From positions 6,461,815 through 6,525,814 of the forward strand of contig NC_020054.1 of NCBI RefSeq assembly GCF_000331105.1: 64,000 bases of DNA, in the 5' to 3' direction. Position 1 is the first letter of the stretch, and every line of letters starts with the position of its first letter. This document shows, piece after piece, positions 8,306 to 16,798 of this stretch. The position numbers and the translations under genes are program-made. This DNA comes from Fibrella aestuarina BUZ 2. Lineage in GTDB: Bacteria > Bacteroidota > Bacteroidia > Cytophagales > Spirosomataceae. The notes beneath the pieces were generated by a model. It was given only the letters and a program-made list of their open reading frames with translations, was not told the DNA's origin and did no database searches.

Positions 8306-9943
8306 ATGAACCACCTCGCTACCGCCGATTACGCGGTTTTCCTGACCTACTTTGTCCTTGTCGTTGGTTACGGCTACTGGATTTACCGCTCGAAGCAGTC
8401 GGGCGAAACCAATACCAAAGATTTTTTTCTGGCCGAAGGGTCACTGACGTGGTGGGCCATTGGCGCTTCGCTCATTGCCTCCAACATCTCAGCCGAGCAC
8501 TTCATCGGCATGGCCGGGTCGGGTTTCGCGATGGGGCTGGCCATTTCGTCGTATGAATGGATTGCGGCGGCGACGCTGGTAATCGTGGCGGCGTTTTTTA
8601 TTCCCATCTACCTCAAAAATAACATCTCGACCATGCCCCAGTTTCTGGCGCAGCGGTATTCCGACACCGTCAGCACCATTCTGGCCATTTTCTGGCTAGT
8701 GGTCTACGTGCTTGTCAACCTCACGTCGATTCTGTATCTGGGGGCTATCGCCATCGAGTCGCTGGCGGGGATCTCGTTTACTACCTGCACCATCGGGCTG
8801 GCCATTTTTGCCATTTTTATTACCCTGGGCGGCATGAACGTCATTGGCTATACCGATGTGATCCAGGTGGTGGTGCTCATCTTTGGCGGGCTGGTGGTCA
8901 CGTACCTGGCGCTGCAACTGGTGGCCGACAAATCGGGCGTCGAGGGCGTCTGGAACGGGCTGGCCACCCTCCGCACCCGCGCCGACGACCATTTCCATAT
9001 GTTCTTCGCCGAAGGGCATCCGCATTACAACGCCCTGCCGGGTATGTCGCTGGTGTTGGGCGGGATGTGGATCAACAATCTCTATTACTGGGGCTGTAAC
9101 CAGTACATCGTGCAACGGGCGCTGGGTGCCGATCTGCCCACGGCCCGAAACGGTATTCTGTTCGCGGCGTTCCTGAAGCTGCTCATCCCGCTGATCGTGG
9201 TCATTCCCGGCATCGCGGCCTTCGTCCTGTATCAGGAGGGCACCTTCGCCGCCGCCATGACCGATGCCAACGGCAACGTCAAACCCGACCATGCGTATCC
9301 GGTGCTGATGAACCTGCTGCCTACGGGCATGAAAGGGTTGGCCTTCGCCGCGCTCACCGCCGCCGTGGTGGCCTCGCTGGCAGGCAAGTGCAACAGCATT
9401 TCCACCATTTTCACGCTCGACATCTACCGGAAGTTCGTTGACAAAGACGCGTCAGAGCAGAAGCTGGTGCGGGTAGGGCGCTGGGCTGTGGTGGTCTCCT
9501 TCGTTGTGGCCATCCTCATCGCGCCCATGCTGCGGTCGTTCGATCAGGTATATCAGTACATCCAGGAATACACCAATTTTCTCACCCCCGGCGTGTTTGC
9601 CATTTTTGCGCTGGGCTTTTTCTGGAAACGCGCCACCAACCGTGCCGCCCTCACGGTCGCCATCCTGACGATCCCGCTCTCGATTCTATTCAAATTCTGG
9701 CCAGCCATCAGCGAATTGGTTGGCGAGCGGGCCGCCGAGATTCCCTTTCTTCACCGCACTACCTGGGTTTTCTGCATCGATATGGTGCTGATGGTCGTGG
9801 TATCGCTCACCGATCCGACTAGCGAGGGCAACCCCAAAGGACTGGCTATCGACAAAGCCATGTTTCGGGTATCGCGGTCGTTTCTGGCCGGATCGGCGGC
9901 AATCGCGGTGGTGCTTATTACCTTATATACCTTGTTCTGGTAG
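8306..9943 (+). CDS. Sodium:solute symporter (SSS/SGLT family)
   Basis: Inner-membrane Na+-driven symporter of 545 residues with about 14 hydrophobic segments. The family signature in the first helices is clear (DFFLAEGSLTWWAIGASL, then SNISAEHFIGMAGSGF), resembling the vibrio sugar transporter vSGLT. NYFW-type gating residues are suggested by NNLYYWGCNQYIVQRAL in the middle. It follows the sensor regulator by 99 bases on the same strand and is probably the inner-membrane uptake step for the mono- or disaccharide released by the locus. The substrate is an inference from context. Its stop is 8 bases from that of the convergent flavin oxidoreductase gene. Confidence 0.92.
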   Translation: MNHLATADYAVFLTYFVLVVGYGYWIYRSKQSGETNTKDFFLAEGSLTWWAIGASLIASNISAEHFIGMAGSGFAMGLAISSYEWIAAATLVIVAAFFIPIYLKNNISTMPQFLAQRYSDTVSTILAIFWLVVYVLVNLTSILYLGAIAIESLAGISFTTCTIGLAIFAIFITLGGMNVIGYTDVIQVVVLIFGGLVVTYLALQLVADKSGVEGVWNGLATLRTRADDHFHMFFAEGHPHYNALPGMSLVLGGMWINNLYYWGCNQYIVQRALGADLPTARNGILFAAFLKLLIPLIVVIPGIAAFVLYQEGTFAAAMTDANGNVKPDHAYPVLMNLLPTGMKGLAFAALTAAVVASLAGKCNSISTIFTLDIYRKFVDKDASEQKLVRVGRWAVVVSFVVAILIAPMLRSFDQVYQYIQEYTNFLTPGVFAIFALGFFWKRATNRAALTVAILTIPLSILFKFWPAISELVGERAAEIPFLHRTTWVFCIDMVLMVVVSLTDPTSEGNPKGLAIDKAMFRVSRSFLAGSAAIAVVLITLYTLFW

Positions 9944-9951
9944 CAACGTAC

Positions 9952-10977
9952 CTAGGCTGCTACGGCGGCCCCGGCCGTTTCGCGAGCCAGCGCGTCACGT
10001 ACCTGAGCCGTCAGTTCAAAGGAACGAAGGCGGGCCGTGTGGTCAAAAATCTGGGCGGTTGTGATCAGTTCGTCGGGGCGAAGCTGGTCGATAAACCGGG
10101 CCAGCCCCTGCTGCACCGTGTCGGGCGAACCAACCATTGCATACCGCAACGCATGGCTGGCTCCCGCCTGATCGGCCGCAAACTGAAGCAGATCGGGGCG
10201 ATCGACGGGCGGGGGCAACATACCGGGCGTACCACGCCGCAGGTTGATGAATTGCTGCTGCACCGACGTAAACAGGCGTTGCGCTTCGGCGTCGGTATCA
10301 GCCACGACCACGTTGGCCGCCAACATGACATAAGGCTTATCCAGCGATTCTGACGGGACAAACTGCGTCCGGTACACGTGCAGGGCCTGCAACAGAGCGT
10401 CGGGGGCAAAGTGAGACGCAAAGGCGAAGGGTAAGCCGAGCATGGCGGCCAGCTGCGCGCCAAACAGGCTGGAGCCCAGTATCCAGATGGGTACGTCGAG
10501 GCCCGCGCCCGGTACAGCCTGCACCGCCTGCCCCGGCTCGGTCGGCTGGAAATAATCGCGCAGTTCGACTACATCCTGCGGGAACGTATCGGGGCCCGTG
10601 AGGTTGCGGCGCATGGCCCGGGCCGTTACCTGATCGGAACCCGGCGCGCGGCCTACGCCCAGGTCGATCCGGCCGGGGTAGAGCGATGCCAGCGTGCCAA
10701 ACTGCTCGGCAATGACCAGCGGCGAATGGTTAGGCAACATAATGCCCCCTGACCCAACGCGGATGGTTTGGGTGCCCCCCGCGATGTAGCCAATCCCCAC
10801 CGACGTAGCCGCGCTGGCCACGCCCGTCATGTTATGGTGTTCGGCCAGCCAGTAGCGGTTATACCCCCAGCGTTCGGCGTGTTGAGCCAGATCAAGCGCA
10901 TTATGCAGCGCCTGCCGGGGCGTACTGCCTTCGGTAACCGGCACCAGATCTAAAATTGAGAAAGGAATCTTTTTCAT
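9952..10977 (-). CDS. LLM-class flavin-dependent oxidoreductase (luciferase-like, MsnO8 type)
   Basis: FMN/F420-type luciferase-like monooxygenase of 341 residues, a single TIM barrel. The start [19 protein letters not shown] and the motif [10 protein letters not shown] are typical of the MsnO8/YhbW group, as are [18 protein letters not shown] and [15 protein letters not shown]. No luxB-like partner is present, so this is the stand-alone bacterial type whose natural substrate is usually unknown. It is monocistronic, convergent with the symporter, and followed upstream by an unrelated gene. Confidence 0.9.
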   Translation of the reverse strand: MKKIPFSILDLVPVTEGSTPRQALHNALDLAQHAERWGYNRYWLAEHHNMTGVASAATSVGIGYIAGGTQTIRVGSGGIMLPNHSPLVIAEQFGTLASLYPGRIDLGVGRAPGSDQVTARAMRRNLTGPDTFPQDVVELRDYFQPTEPGQAVQAVPGAGLDVPIWILGSSLFGAQLAAMLGLPFAFASHFAPDALLQALHVYRTQFVPSESLDKPYVMLAANVVVADTDAEAQRLFTSVQQQFINLRRGTPGMLPPPVDRPDLLQFAADQAGASHALRYAMVGSPDTVQQGLARFIDQLRPDELITTAQIFDHTARLRSFELTAQVRDALARETAGAAVAA

Positions 10978-11102
10978 GGCGTTGGAAAGCCACGTACCCG
11001 GTCAGGTTGTGTGCCGGATGGCTTTCGTGTACAACACAAACGGTCCGGAAATCATTACCCGAACCTGTTAACCGAAAGGCAACCGGCACGACTTAACGCG
11101 CT

Positions 11103-12059
11103 TCATTGACCAGTAGCCAGGGCATTGATCGCTGCCGGAACATCTGGCTCACCCTTGAAAAACACGCCGCGTTTACCCTGTGTCAGCGCCCAGCGGTGTA
11201 GCCACGAGATGCCGCCATTCCGAACGTAGTCGTCCTGCGACTGGTAGGCGGGGTCCTGGAGCGCCTCATGGAGTGAGACGAATTGATACCCTTCGGCCGT
11301 CAGGCGCGCTAGTATATCGCCCAGATACTGCGAATTGATGGTATTGGCGTGCGTTAACAGAACATGTGCTATGGAGCGCCTGAATAGTGAGTCGGCCTGC
11401 GCCTCGTAGTAATGAACACAAGCCAGCATGTAATCGACGTATTGCTTACCGACCGACGAGGCCAGCGCACTGTCTTTCCGAAGCAACGCGACATCGTAGG
11501 CAGCGGAGAACAGATAATCGGCATTATCGATAGACACCGGCGCTTCTACATACTGCTGGCTGGCCAGATAGCGAACCAGCGAATCGCGTTTGCTGACCGT
11601 GTTGCCCCGTTGCAAATATGGATGACGAAAGTAACGGAGGCGTCGATTAGCCGCCTGAAGCAACGGACGCAGCAACGTATCGGCGCCGGCAACGTCTTGC
11701 TGGTAGGCAGCGGCCGATAGTGTATTATATCCCAGGTGCGCAAACGTGTGATTGCCTAACTCCATACCGGCTTCCAGCCAGCGCGTCAGCAGGCGCAGCT
11801 GACTGCTGTCAGGCTGTGACTGGCTCATCAGTTTTTCGCCAACGACGAAGCCAATCGCAGGTACGTTGTGTCGTTTCAGCTGTGCCAGCAACCGATCAGT
11901 CAGCGAGTCCTGCCCGGCGACGGTCCGGTAAACCCGTGAAACGGTAGGTAAATCATCAATGCTGATGCACATCCGTTTCTGAGCGCAGGCTGGTATCAAA
12001 CAACCTACTATGAACAACGACGTGAGCAAAAATCGACAGGAGACTACTGTTGTGTGCAT
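11103..12059 (-). CDS. Secreted polysaccharide deacetylase (NodB-like, CE4 type)
   Basis: Metal-dependent deacetylase of about 318 residues that removes acetyl groups from cell-wall or extracellular sugar polymers. The chosen ATG at 12059 gives a proper signal peptide (HTTVVSCRFLLTSLFIVGCL). The longer frame to 12101 enters a terminator hairpin. Motif 1 is SIDDLP (metal/base Asp pair), motif 2 is GNHTFAHLGYN (His-x3-His metal ligands), and a later region has RYFRHPYLQRGN, the expected R/P loop. The C-terminal catalytic His (VLLTHANTINSQYL) is also recognisable. It is related to the secreted Bacteroidota forms; the substrate is not predictable. Confidence 0.88.
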   Translation of the reverse strand: MHTTVVSCRFLLTSLFIVGCLIPACAQKRMCISIDDLPTVSRVYRTVAGQDSLTDRLLAQLKRHNVPAIGFVVGEKLMSQSQPDSSQLRLLTRWLEAGMELGNHTFAHLGYNTLSAAAYQQDVAGADTLLRPLLQAANRRLRYFRHPYLQRGNTVSKRDSLVRYLASQQYVEAPVSIDNADYLFSAAYDVALLRKDSALASSVGKQYVDYMLACVHYYEAQADSLFRRSIAHVLLTHANTINSQYLGDILARLTAEGYQFVSLHEALQDPAYQSQDDYVRNGGISWLHRWALTQGKRGVFFKGEPDVPAAINALATGQ

Positions 12060-12082
12060 AAGCCGTTCTAGTAACAATATAT

Positions 12083-12124
12083 GTTGGCCTTCGGAAAGCA
12101 CACCAGCGCCTTCCGAAGGCCAAC
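12083..12124. terminator. Perfect 14-bp stem-loop after the amine oxidase gene
   Basis: Arms 12083-12096 and 12111-12124 are exact complements (GTTGGCCTTCGGAA and its reverse complement) around a 14-base loop. It lies 18 bases beyond the amine oxidase stop at 12143 and separates that gene from the deacetylase gene downstream. A terminator is the simplest reading, although there is no long U-tract. Confidence 0.65.
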
Positions 12125-12142
12125 AAAGAACGTACCTACTGG

Positions 12143-13756
12143 CTAAGCGATGACCCCTATCGCTTCAAGAATCTTTTCGGCGGCATCCCGACCGGTTTCG
12201 GCCCCGCCATTCATGTATCCCTGATAATCGGCGCTGCAATGCTCACCCGCAAAAAATAAGTTGTTGACCGATTCGCCTTCAGCACCGCCAAAGCTGGTCT
12301 TTTGCCCGACGGTGTAGCAGGCGTAGCTTCCGAGCGCAAACGGGCTGCTTGGCCAGTGAAAACGCTCGGCTCGACCATTGTAGCGAGCCGACGCACCGGG
12401 GAAAATCTGGTTTAACTTAGGCAGATAATATTGCGCTTGCAGTGCCGCGCTGCCTACGCCAAGCAACGTACCCGTAACGCCGCCGGTATAGACCGTAAAG
12501 CCACCCGAGCTACCTGCCTGCAGTTGGCTATTATCCCACCCCGACTGTAGGCCATTGTCGGAGAATACGTACCCAGAATAACTCTGACTACGCCACGGAC
12601 GGTTGGAGAAACCCAACAGCAGTTTGGCGTTGGTGCCGTAACCCAATTCCCAGATAGCTCGCCGTTTGCGAGTGGGCAAACTTACGTTCAGTTGCACCTG
12701 CCGCAATTTTGTAAACGGAAGCGTCAACAGCACATAATCGGCGCGGACGGTAGCACATCCATCAAAAACCAAGTCAAGTTTGGTACCATATGTAGTCACC
12801 GCCCTCAACACGGCGCCAGTCTTAATCGAGTCCTGATACAAACCCGCCAGGCGATCAACGATCTGCTGATTACCGCCTTCAATTTTGTAGCGTTCGTCGC
12901 TGTCGCCAAATACCTCAAACTGCCCCCCACTGGTGTCGGTCGAGATAAGCGTGAGCAGGTTGAGTGCCGTTTGAACATCACAGGAAAGACCAAATTCCGT
13001 TTCGTAGGCCACCGTCAGCAACGACCGGATAAGTCCGGGAGCGCCAATAATGAGGAGGTATTCGCTAATCGACAGCCAGTCAAAGCGCAAGCCGGGGCCA
13101 CTCGTCGTGGTGTAATCAACGCTGTCGGGTAACTGATCGATGTCAGCCTGTATACGGCTGGCAATGGGCCGAAACGCCGACACGATCTGAGCCAGTGAGT
13201 AGAGCCGTCCGTTGAAGAAGTAAGCGTCTTTGATCAGCGCGGTTTCTGAAGGGGCCTGCGTATCGAGTAAGGGCAAGCCAAATTCCTGGGCCAACTGCAG
13301 CATATCCGCATGGCCACTGTCGATAAATTCACCGCCAAGTTCGGTGGCCAGGCCAGTCGCCAGCAGGTTTTTGGCCGTGCGAATCCGGCCGCCAATCACG
13401 TTGGCTCCTTCGTAGATGGTGAAATTACCGAACCCCCTTTTAGCAAGGGTATGGGCTGCGTGCAAGCCAGCAATACCAGCCCCGATAATCGCTACGCTGG
13501 GGCCACTGGTACTCAGGCGAGCGTTGCGCGCGGGCTGGACGGGCGCAAGGTCATCGGAGCGGCAACTACTCAGTGCGGCTAATCCGCCGGCAGCTAGTGC
13601 CATCTGGCCTGACGAACGCAAAAACGCCCGGCGCGACTGTTGTTCGATCAATTGGCCAACTAACTCATCGGCGGGTATCTGGGTACGTTCTGCGTCAATG
13701 GCGAGCCGATAAGCCTGACGCAACAAAGTCATCAAGGGGGTCTTCGATGTAAACAT
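12143..13756 (-). CDS. Flavin monoamine oxidase family protein with twin-arginine signal
   Basis: FAD-dependent amine oxidase of about 537 residues. The chosen ATG is at 13756. A longer frame begins at 13822 but runs through an inverted repeat. Residues near 40-70 form a Tat-like signal (SRRAFLRSSGQMALAAGGLA) ending at a Cys, so the folded enzyme is probably exported and may be lipid-anchored. The FAD-binding fingerprint VAIIGAGIAGLHAAHTLAKR is followed by an acidic strand end (FTIYEGANVIGGRIRT). The C-terminal flavin loop NLFFAGEHCSADYQGYMNGG is conserved. The substrate amine is unknown. It stands alone between hairpins. Confidence 0.88.
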   Translation of the reverse strand: MFTSKTPLMTLLRQAYRLAIDAERTQIPADELVGQLIEQQSRRAFLRSSGQMALAAGGLAALSSCRSDDLAPVQPARNARLSTSGPSVAIIGAGIAGLHAAHTLAKRGFGNFTIYEGANVIGGRIRTAKNLLATGLATELGGEFIDSGHADMLQLAQEFGLPLLDTQAPSETALIKDAYFFNGRLYSLAQIVSAFRPIASRIQADIDQLPDSVDYTTTSGPGLRFDWLSISEYLLIIGAPGLIRSLLTVAYETEFGLSCDVQTALNLLTLISTDTSGGQFEVFGDSDERYKIEGGNQQIVDRLAGLYQDSIKTGAVLRAVTTYGTKLDLVFDGCATVRADYVLLTLPFTKLRQVQLNVSLPTRKRRAIWELGYGTNAKLLLGFSNRPWRSQSYSGYVFSDNGLQSGWDNSQLQAGSSGGFTVYTGGVTGTLLGVGSAALQAQYYLPKLNQIFPGASARYNGRAERFHWPSSPFALGSYACYTVGQKTSFGGAEGESVNNLFFAGEHCSADYQGYMNGGAETGRDAAEKILEAIGVIA

Positions 13757-13801
13757 TATTCGCAAATTATTAAGTATAATTACCCGACAATTTGCGAATA
13801 A
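13756..13801 (-). promoter_or_regulatory. Inverted repeat in the leader of the amine oxidase gene
   Basis: Two perfectly complementary 13-base arms (13756-13768 and 13789-13801; TTATTCGCAAATT and its complement) flank 20 AT-rich bases. The promoter-distal arm touches the ATG at 13756. In DNA this could be an operator; in RNA it would lock the start codon in a hairpin. Confidence 0.55.
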
Positions 13802-13968
13802 ATAACTAGTTTTAGGTAGCACCGAGTGACATAATTCGTACTTTTCAAGGCTGGATGACCCGTTGACCTGCCTTACAGCTGACTAGTACTGCCTGGCTTG
13901 CGGGCACCAACCGGCGGCAATTATCGTTTACTCGCTGTAAGATTCTGACAGCCAAACAAAAAATGGCG

Positions 13969-13999
13969 TTGCGCTTTCCAATTGTGTTTTCTATCTTTG
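13969..13999 (+). promoter_or_regulatory. Promoter of the rpmG operon
   Basis: TTG at 13969-13971, 20 bases of spacing, then TATCTTTG at 13992-13999. This matches the Bacteroidota sigma-ABfr consensus and lies 28 bases before the rpmG ATG. Confidence 0.75.
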
Positions 14000-14026
14000 C
14001 GCTCCCGTTGAGAAAAAGACATAGCC

Positions 14027-14209
14027 ATGGCTAAGAAAGGTAATAGAATCCAAGTCATCCTGGAGTGCACCGAGCAGAAAGAATCGGGCGTACCAGGAAT
14101 GTCGCGGTACATCACGACTAAGAACCGCAAAAACACGCCCGCACGTATCGAGCGTAAGAAGTACAACCCCTTCCTGAAGAAGGTAACGCTTCACAAAGAA
14201 ATTAAGTAA
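14027..14209 (+). CDS. rpmG: 50S ribosomal protein L33 (bL33)
   Basis: A 60-residue basic protein with the L33 pattern ([49 protein letters not shown]). Only one Cys is present, so this is the non-zinc (C-minus) type. In most Bacteroidota rpmB (L28) lies directly upstream of rpmG. Here rpmG has its own promoter and no rpmB precedes it. It is followed by DUF4295 and ftsY, the conserved neighbours. Confidence 0.97.
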   Translation: MAKKGNRIQVILECTEQKESGVPGMSRYITTKNRKNTPARIERKKYNPFLKKVTLHKEIK

Positions 14210-14274
14210 TTGTCATCTAAACTGGCGGAACCCGGCTTAACTTGCTGAGGAACACGTCGAAACCAACATAAGCA

Positions 14275-14430
14275 ATGGCAAAGAAGGTAGTTGCAACCCT
14301 GAAAACGAAGGACAACGGCAAAGCATTCGCGAAAGTGATCCGCGCCGTGAAATCACCCAAAACGGGTGCTTACACCTTCAAAGAGGAAATGGTACCCGTC
14401 GACGACGTGCAAAACGCACTGAAAGCGTAA
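14275..14430 (+). CDS. DUF4295 protein, probable Bacteroidota-specific ribosomal protein
   Basis: A 51-residue basic protein beginning MAKKVVATLKTKDNGKAF, with the conserved AVKSPKTGAYTFKEEMVP core of DUF4295. This family is confined to Bacteroidota and is nearly always encoded next to rpmG. From memory, a protein of this kind was seen in the Flavobacterium johnsoniae ribosome and named bL38; the identity of that protein with DUF4295 should be checked. It starts 65 bases after rpmG and ends before a strong terminator, so the two form a short ribosomal operon. Confidence 0.9.
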   Translation: MAKKVVATLKTKDNGKAFAKVIRAVKSPKTGAYTFKEEMVPVDDVQNALKA

Positions 14431-14464
14431 TCGGTTAGTTGCCTTTCCCGAAAACACTACACTG

Positions 14465-14490
14465 AAAAGTCCCCAAAAGGGACTTTTTTT
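14465..14490 (+). terminator. Rho-independent terminator of rpmG-DUF4295
   Basis: A 9-bp stem (AAAAGTCCC with GGGACTTTT) with a 5-base loop is followed by a run of T. It lies 34 bases after the DUF4295 stop. Confidence 0.9.
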
Positions 14491-14510
14491 GTTATACAGA
14501 AAAGTCGGCA

Positions 14511-14629
14511 GGCTGCGCTGTCATTAGGCTTCGCCATCATTGATGGTTATTCATGGTAAAAAACAATTAATGACTACCAATGACGCCGCAGGCAAATGAC
14601 TACCAATGACAATCAATGACGGCGCAGCC
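14511..14629. repeat. Complex inverted and direct repeat upstream of ftsY
   Basis: Outer arms 14511-14525 and 14615-14629 pair over 15 bases with one mismatch. Inside are two exact copies of AATGACTACCAATGAC (14569-14584 and 14595-14610) and further TGATGG/TCAATGAC fragments. The stretch ATGACGCCG-C-AGGC at 14580-14593 recurs with one change at 31489-31502, so this is a dispersed family. No gene is visible here. Confidence 0.6.
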
Positions 14630-14655
14630 CACTGACTATCAATAGACACTACACG

Positions 14656-15627
14656 ATGGCCTTTTTTGGATTATTTGGCAAAGAGAAAAAAGAATCGCTC
14701 GACAAGGGACTGGAAAAAACCAAAGACAGTTTTTTCTCCAAGCTGGGCCGGGCAGTCGTTGGCAAAGCAACCGTCGACGAAGAGGTGCTCGACGAACTCG
14801 AGAGCGTCCTGATCTCGTCGGACGTGGGTGTCGAAACCACCGTCAAGATCATTAACCGGATTGAAGCCCGCGTAGCCCGGGACAAGTACATGGGTACGAG
14901 CGAGTTGGACAGCATTCTGCGCGAAGAAATTGCCGGGCTGCTATCCGACAACAAACCTACCGGCAGCAACGTACCCAACGATGACTTTTCGCTCCCCGCC
15001 GATAAGAAACCTTACGTGATTATGGTCGTTGGGGTGAACGGGGTCGGCAAGACCACCACCATCGGCAAGCTGGCGGCGCAGTTTCACAAACGGGGTAAAC
15101 AGGTCGTGCTGGGCGCGGGTGATACCTTCCGGGCGGCGGCGGTCGATCAGCTCAAGCTCTGGGGCGACCGCGTGGGCGTACCGGTCATCTCGCACGGCAT
15201 GAACACAGACCCCTCGGCCGTAGCTTTCGACGCCGTGAAAAAAGGGACCGAAATGGGCGCTGACGTGGTCATTATCGACACCGCCGGCCGGTTACACACC
15301 AAAGTGAACCTGATGAACGAGTTGTCGAAGATCAAGCGGGTGATGCAGAAATTCATTCCTGACGCCCCCCACGAAGTATTGCTCGTGCTCGACGGATCGA
15401 CCGGACAGAATGCCTTTATTCAAGCCACCGAGTTTACGAAAGTGACCGAGGTCACGGCCCTGGCCATCACCAAACTCGACGGCACGGCCAAAGGTGGGGT
15501 CGTTATCGGCATTTCCGATCAATTCCAGATTCCCGTCAAGTACATCGGCGTGGGCGAAAAAATCGAAGACCTGCAAGCCTTCGACAAGATGGAGTTCGTC
15601 GATTCGTTCTTTAAGAAAGTGTCGTAA
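14656..15627 (+). CDS. ftsY: Signal recognition particle receptor FtsY
   Basis: SRP-receptor GTPase that docks ribosome-SRP complexes at the inner membrane for co-translational insertion. It has 323 residues, short and without the long acidic A domain, which is normal for Bacteroidota. The NG domain is complete: N-domain helices to about 95, G1 [10 protein letters not shown] at 126-135, [11 protein letters not shown] at 156-166, G3 DTAGR at 208-212, G4 TKLD at 272-275 followed by GTAKGG. A Phe-rich amphipathic N-terminus (MAFFGLFG) probably serves as membrane anchor. Its position after rpmG and DUF4295 is conserved in the phylum. Confidence 0.97.
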   Translation: MAFFGLFGKEKKESLDKGLEKTKDSFFSKLGRAVVGKATVDEEVLDELESVLISSDVGVETTVKIINRIEARVARDKYMGTSELDSILREEIAGLLSDNKPTGSNVPNDDFSLPADKKPYVIMVVGVNGVGKTTTIGKLAAQFHKRGKQVVLGAGDTFRAAAVDQLKLWGDRVGVPVISHGMNTDPSAVAFDAVKKGTEMGADVVIIDTAGRLHTKVNLMNELSKIKRVMQKFIPDAPHEVLLVLDGSTGQNAFIQATEFTKVTEVTALAITKLDGTAKGGVVIGISDQFQIPVKYIGVGEKIEDLQAFDKMEFVDSFFKKVS

Positions 15628-15628
15628 C

Positions 15629-15674
15629 CGTAGAGACGCAACATCCTGCACGGTCCGCCACTGCGGTCTCTACG
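15629..15674. repeat. Stem-loop repeat after ftsY
   Basis: CGTAGAGAC (15629-15637) pairs exactly with GTCTCTACG (15666-15674) around a 28-base GC-rich loop. It starts directly after the ftsY stop and may act as its terminator. Sequences of the form GTAGAGACGCAAC are, from memory, common dispersed hairpins in Cytophagales genomes. Confidence 0.5.
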
Positions 15675-15692
15675 CTACACCCCCTCCTTCCT

Positions 15693-16166
15693 ATGCGCTA
15701 CCTGTTCCTGCTTCTCTGCTTGCTGACGATCAACGCTATGGCTCAGAAAAAGCCGCGCCGGAAGGCCGCGCCCAAACAGGGTATTTGCGGGGTGGTGGTC
15801 GAGAAAGTGGGGAATCAGATGCCCAGCCCCGACGCCCCCAGCTCGAAACAAGCGGCGTTGGGGTCGCCCGTGAGCCGGGAAGTACTCGTGTATCCGCTGC
15901 TGAAGATGGACGCCGTGGAAGGGATTGAGGATGGCTTTATCACGTCGACCAACGGCGTGCTGCCCATCAAAACGACCAAATCAGCCGCCGACGGCACCTA
16001 CTGCCTGACGGGCTTATCTGCCGGCCGCTATACGGTGCTGGTTCGCGAACCCAAAGGCCTCTACGGTAGCCTGTTTGATGGCGAGGGCAACATCAACCCC
16101 GTCACGGTGCCAGCGGGAAAAACCGCCCGGCATACCATCCAGATCACCTATCAAGCCGCTTTCTAG
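15693..16166 (+). CDS. Secreted protein with a prealbumin-like/carboxypeptidase-regulatory domain
   Basis: A 157-residue protein with a clear signal peptide ([18 protein letters not shown]) and a basic linker. The remainder resembles a single beta-sandwich of the carboxypeptidase-regulatory or prealbumin-like type: [15 protein letters not shown], a loop of about 70 residues, then [20 protein letters not shown] and a final [14 protein letters not shown] strand. Two Cys could form a disulfide. No catalytic motif is seen; such modules usually support structure or binding in the envelope. The exact role is unknown. Confidence 0.7.
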   Translation: MRYLFLLLCLLTINAMAQKKPRRKAAPKQGICGVVVEKVGNQMPSPDAPSSKQAALGSPVSREVLVYPLLKMDAVEGIEDGFITSTNGVLPIKTTKSAADGTYCLTGLSAGRYTVLVREPKGLYGSLFDGEGNINPVTVPAGKTARHTIQITYQAAF

Positions 16167-16174
16167 CGCCATTC

Positions 16175-16798
16175 ATGATGGTAACCTTTCTGGTCGTTTT
16201 TGGGCTGTTCTTCCTGGCAATACGCGGGCTGTTGAAGTATACCAGCCAGACGCTAGGCGATGAATCGCCGCTCAGCCAGCCCGTCACGTACGCCTATCCC
16301 AACGATTATTTCTGGTGGCGCGAAACCGTATGGGTTTTACCAATCACGTTACTAGTAGTCTACGGAGATTGGCTATTTCTAACTCGATTCCCCACAGCTA
16401 CGAAACTCTGGCATTATCTTTTAATCGGATTTATGCCAGGACTGACGGCCTTCTTCATTTACGTGTTGAGCCGTCTTTACTGGACCGAGCGTCAGTTGGC
16501 AACCATCATCAAGGATACCCTTGTCTACCTCGATCCCCCTACGCAATCCATGGTCGTCAGCCGGGCCAGCACCGATACGGTACTCACGACTGCCAACGTG
16601 GCTGCCATTGAGATGCATACGGTCTCATTTGGCAAATTCCTGTATTTGTATTTCCGCTTCATCGATCAGGATGGCTGCGCTACGCCGATCTACGACTACG
16701 GTAAAGGCTTACCGTTTGGCATTGAAGCCTATTTTAAGGGCATTCCCGTAACCGCTTTCACCCACAGCTACCCTACGTCGCCACTGCCGTTAAGCTGA
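16175..16798 (+). CDS. Hypothetical membrane protein with three transmembrane helices
   Basis: I do not recognise a family. The 207-residue product has a hydrophobic N-terminal helix ([18 protein letters not shown]), two more around residues 52-100 ([17 protein letters not shown] and [17 protein letters not shown]), and a cytosolic C-terminal part of about 100 residues that looks like a small beta-rich, PH-like domain ([29 protein letters not shown]). It begins 8 bases after the preceding gene and probably shares its transcript. Its 3' end overlaps the convergent fbp gene by 31 bases. Confidence 0.65.
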   Translation: MMVTFLVVFGLFFLAIRGLLKYTSQTLGDESPLSQPVTYAYPNDYFWWRETVWVLPITLLVVYGDWLFLTRFPTATKLWHYLLIGFMPGLTAFFIYVLSRLYWTERQLATIIKDTLVYLDPPTQSMVVSRASTDTVLTTANVAAIEMHTVSFGKFLYLYFRFIDQDGCATPIYDYGKGLPFGIEAYFKGIPVTAFTHSYPTSPLPLS

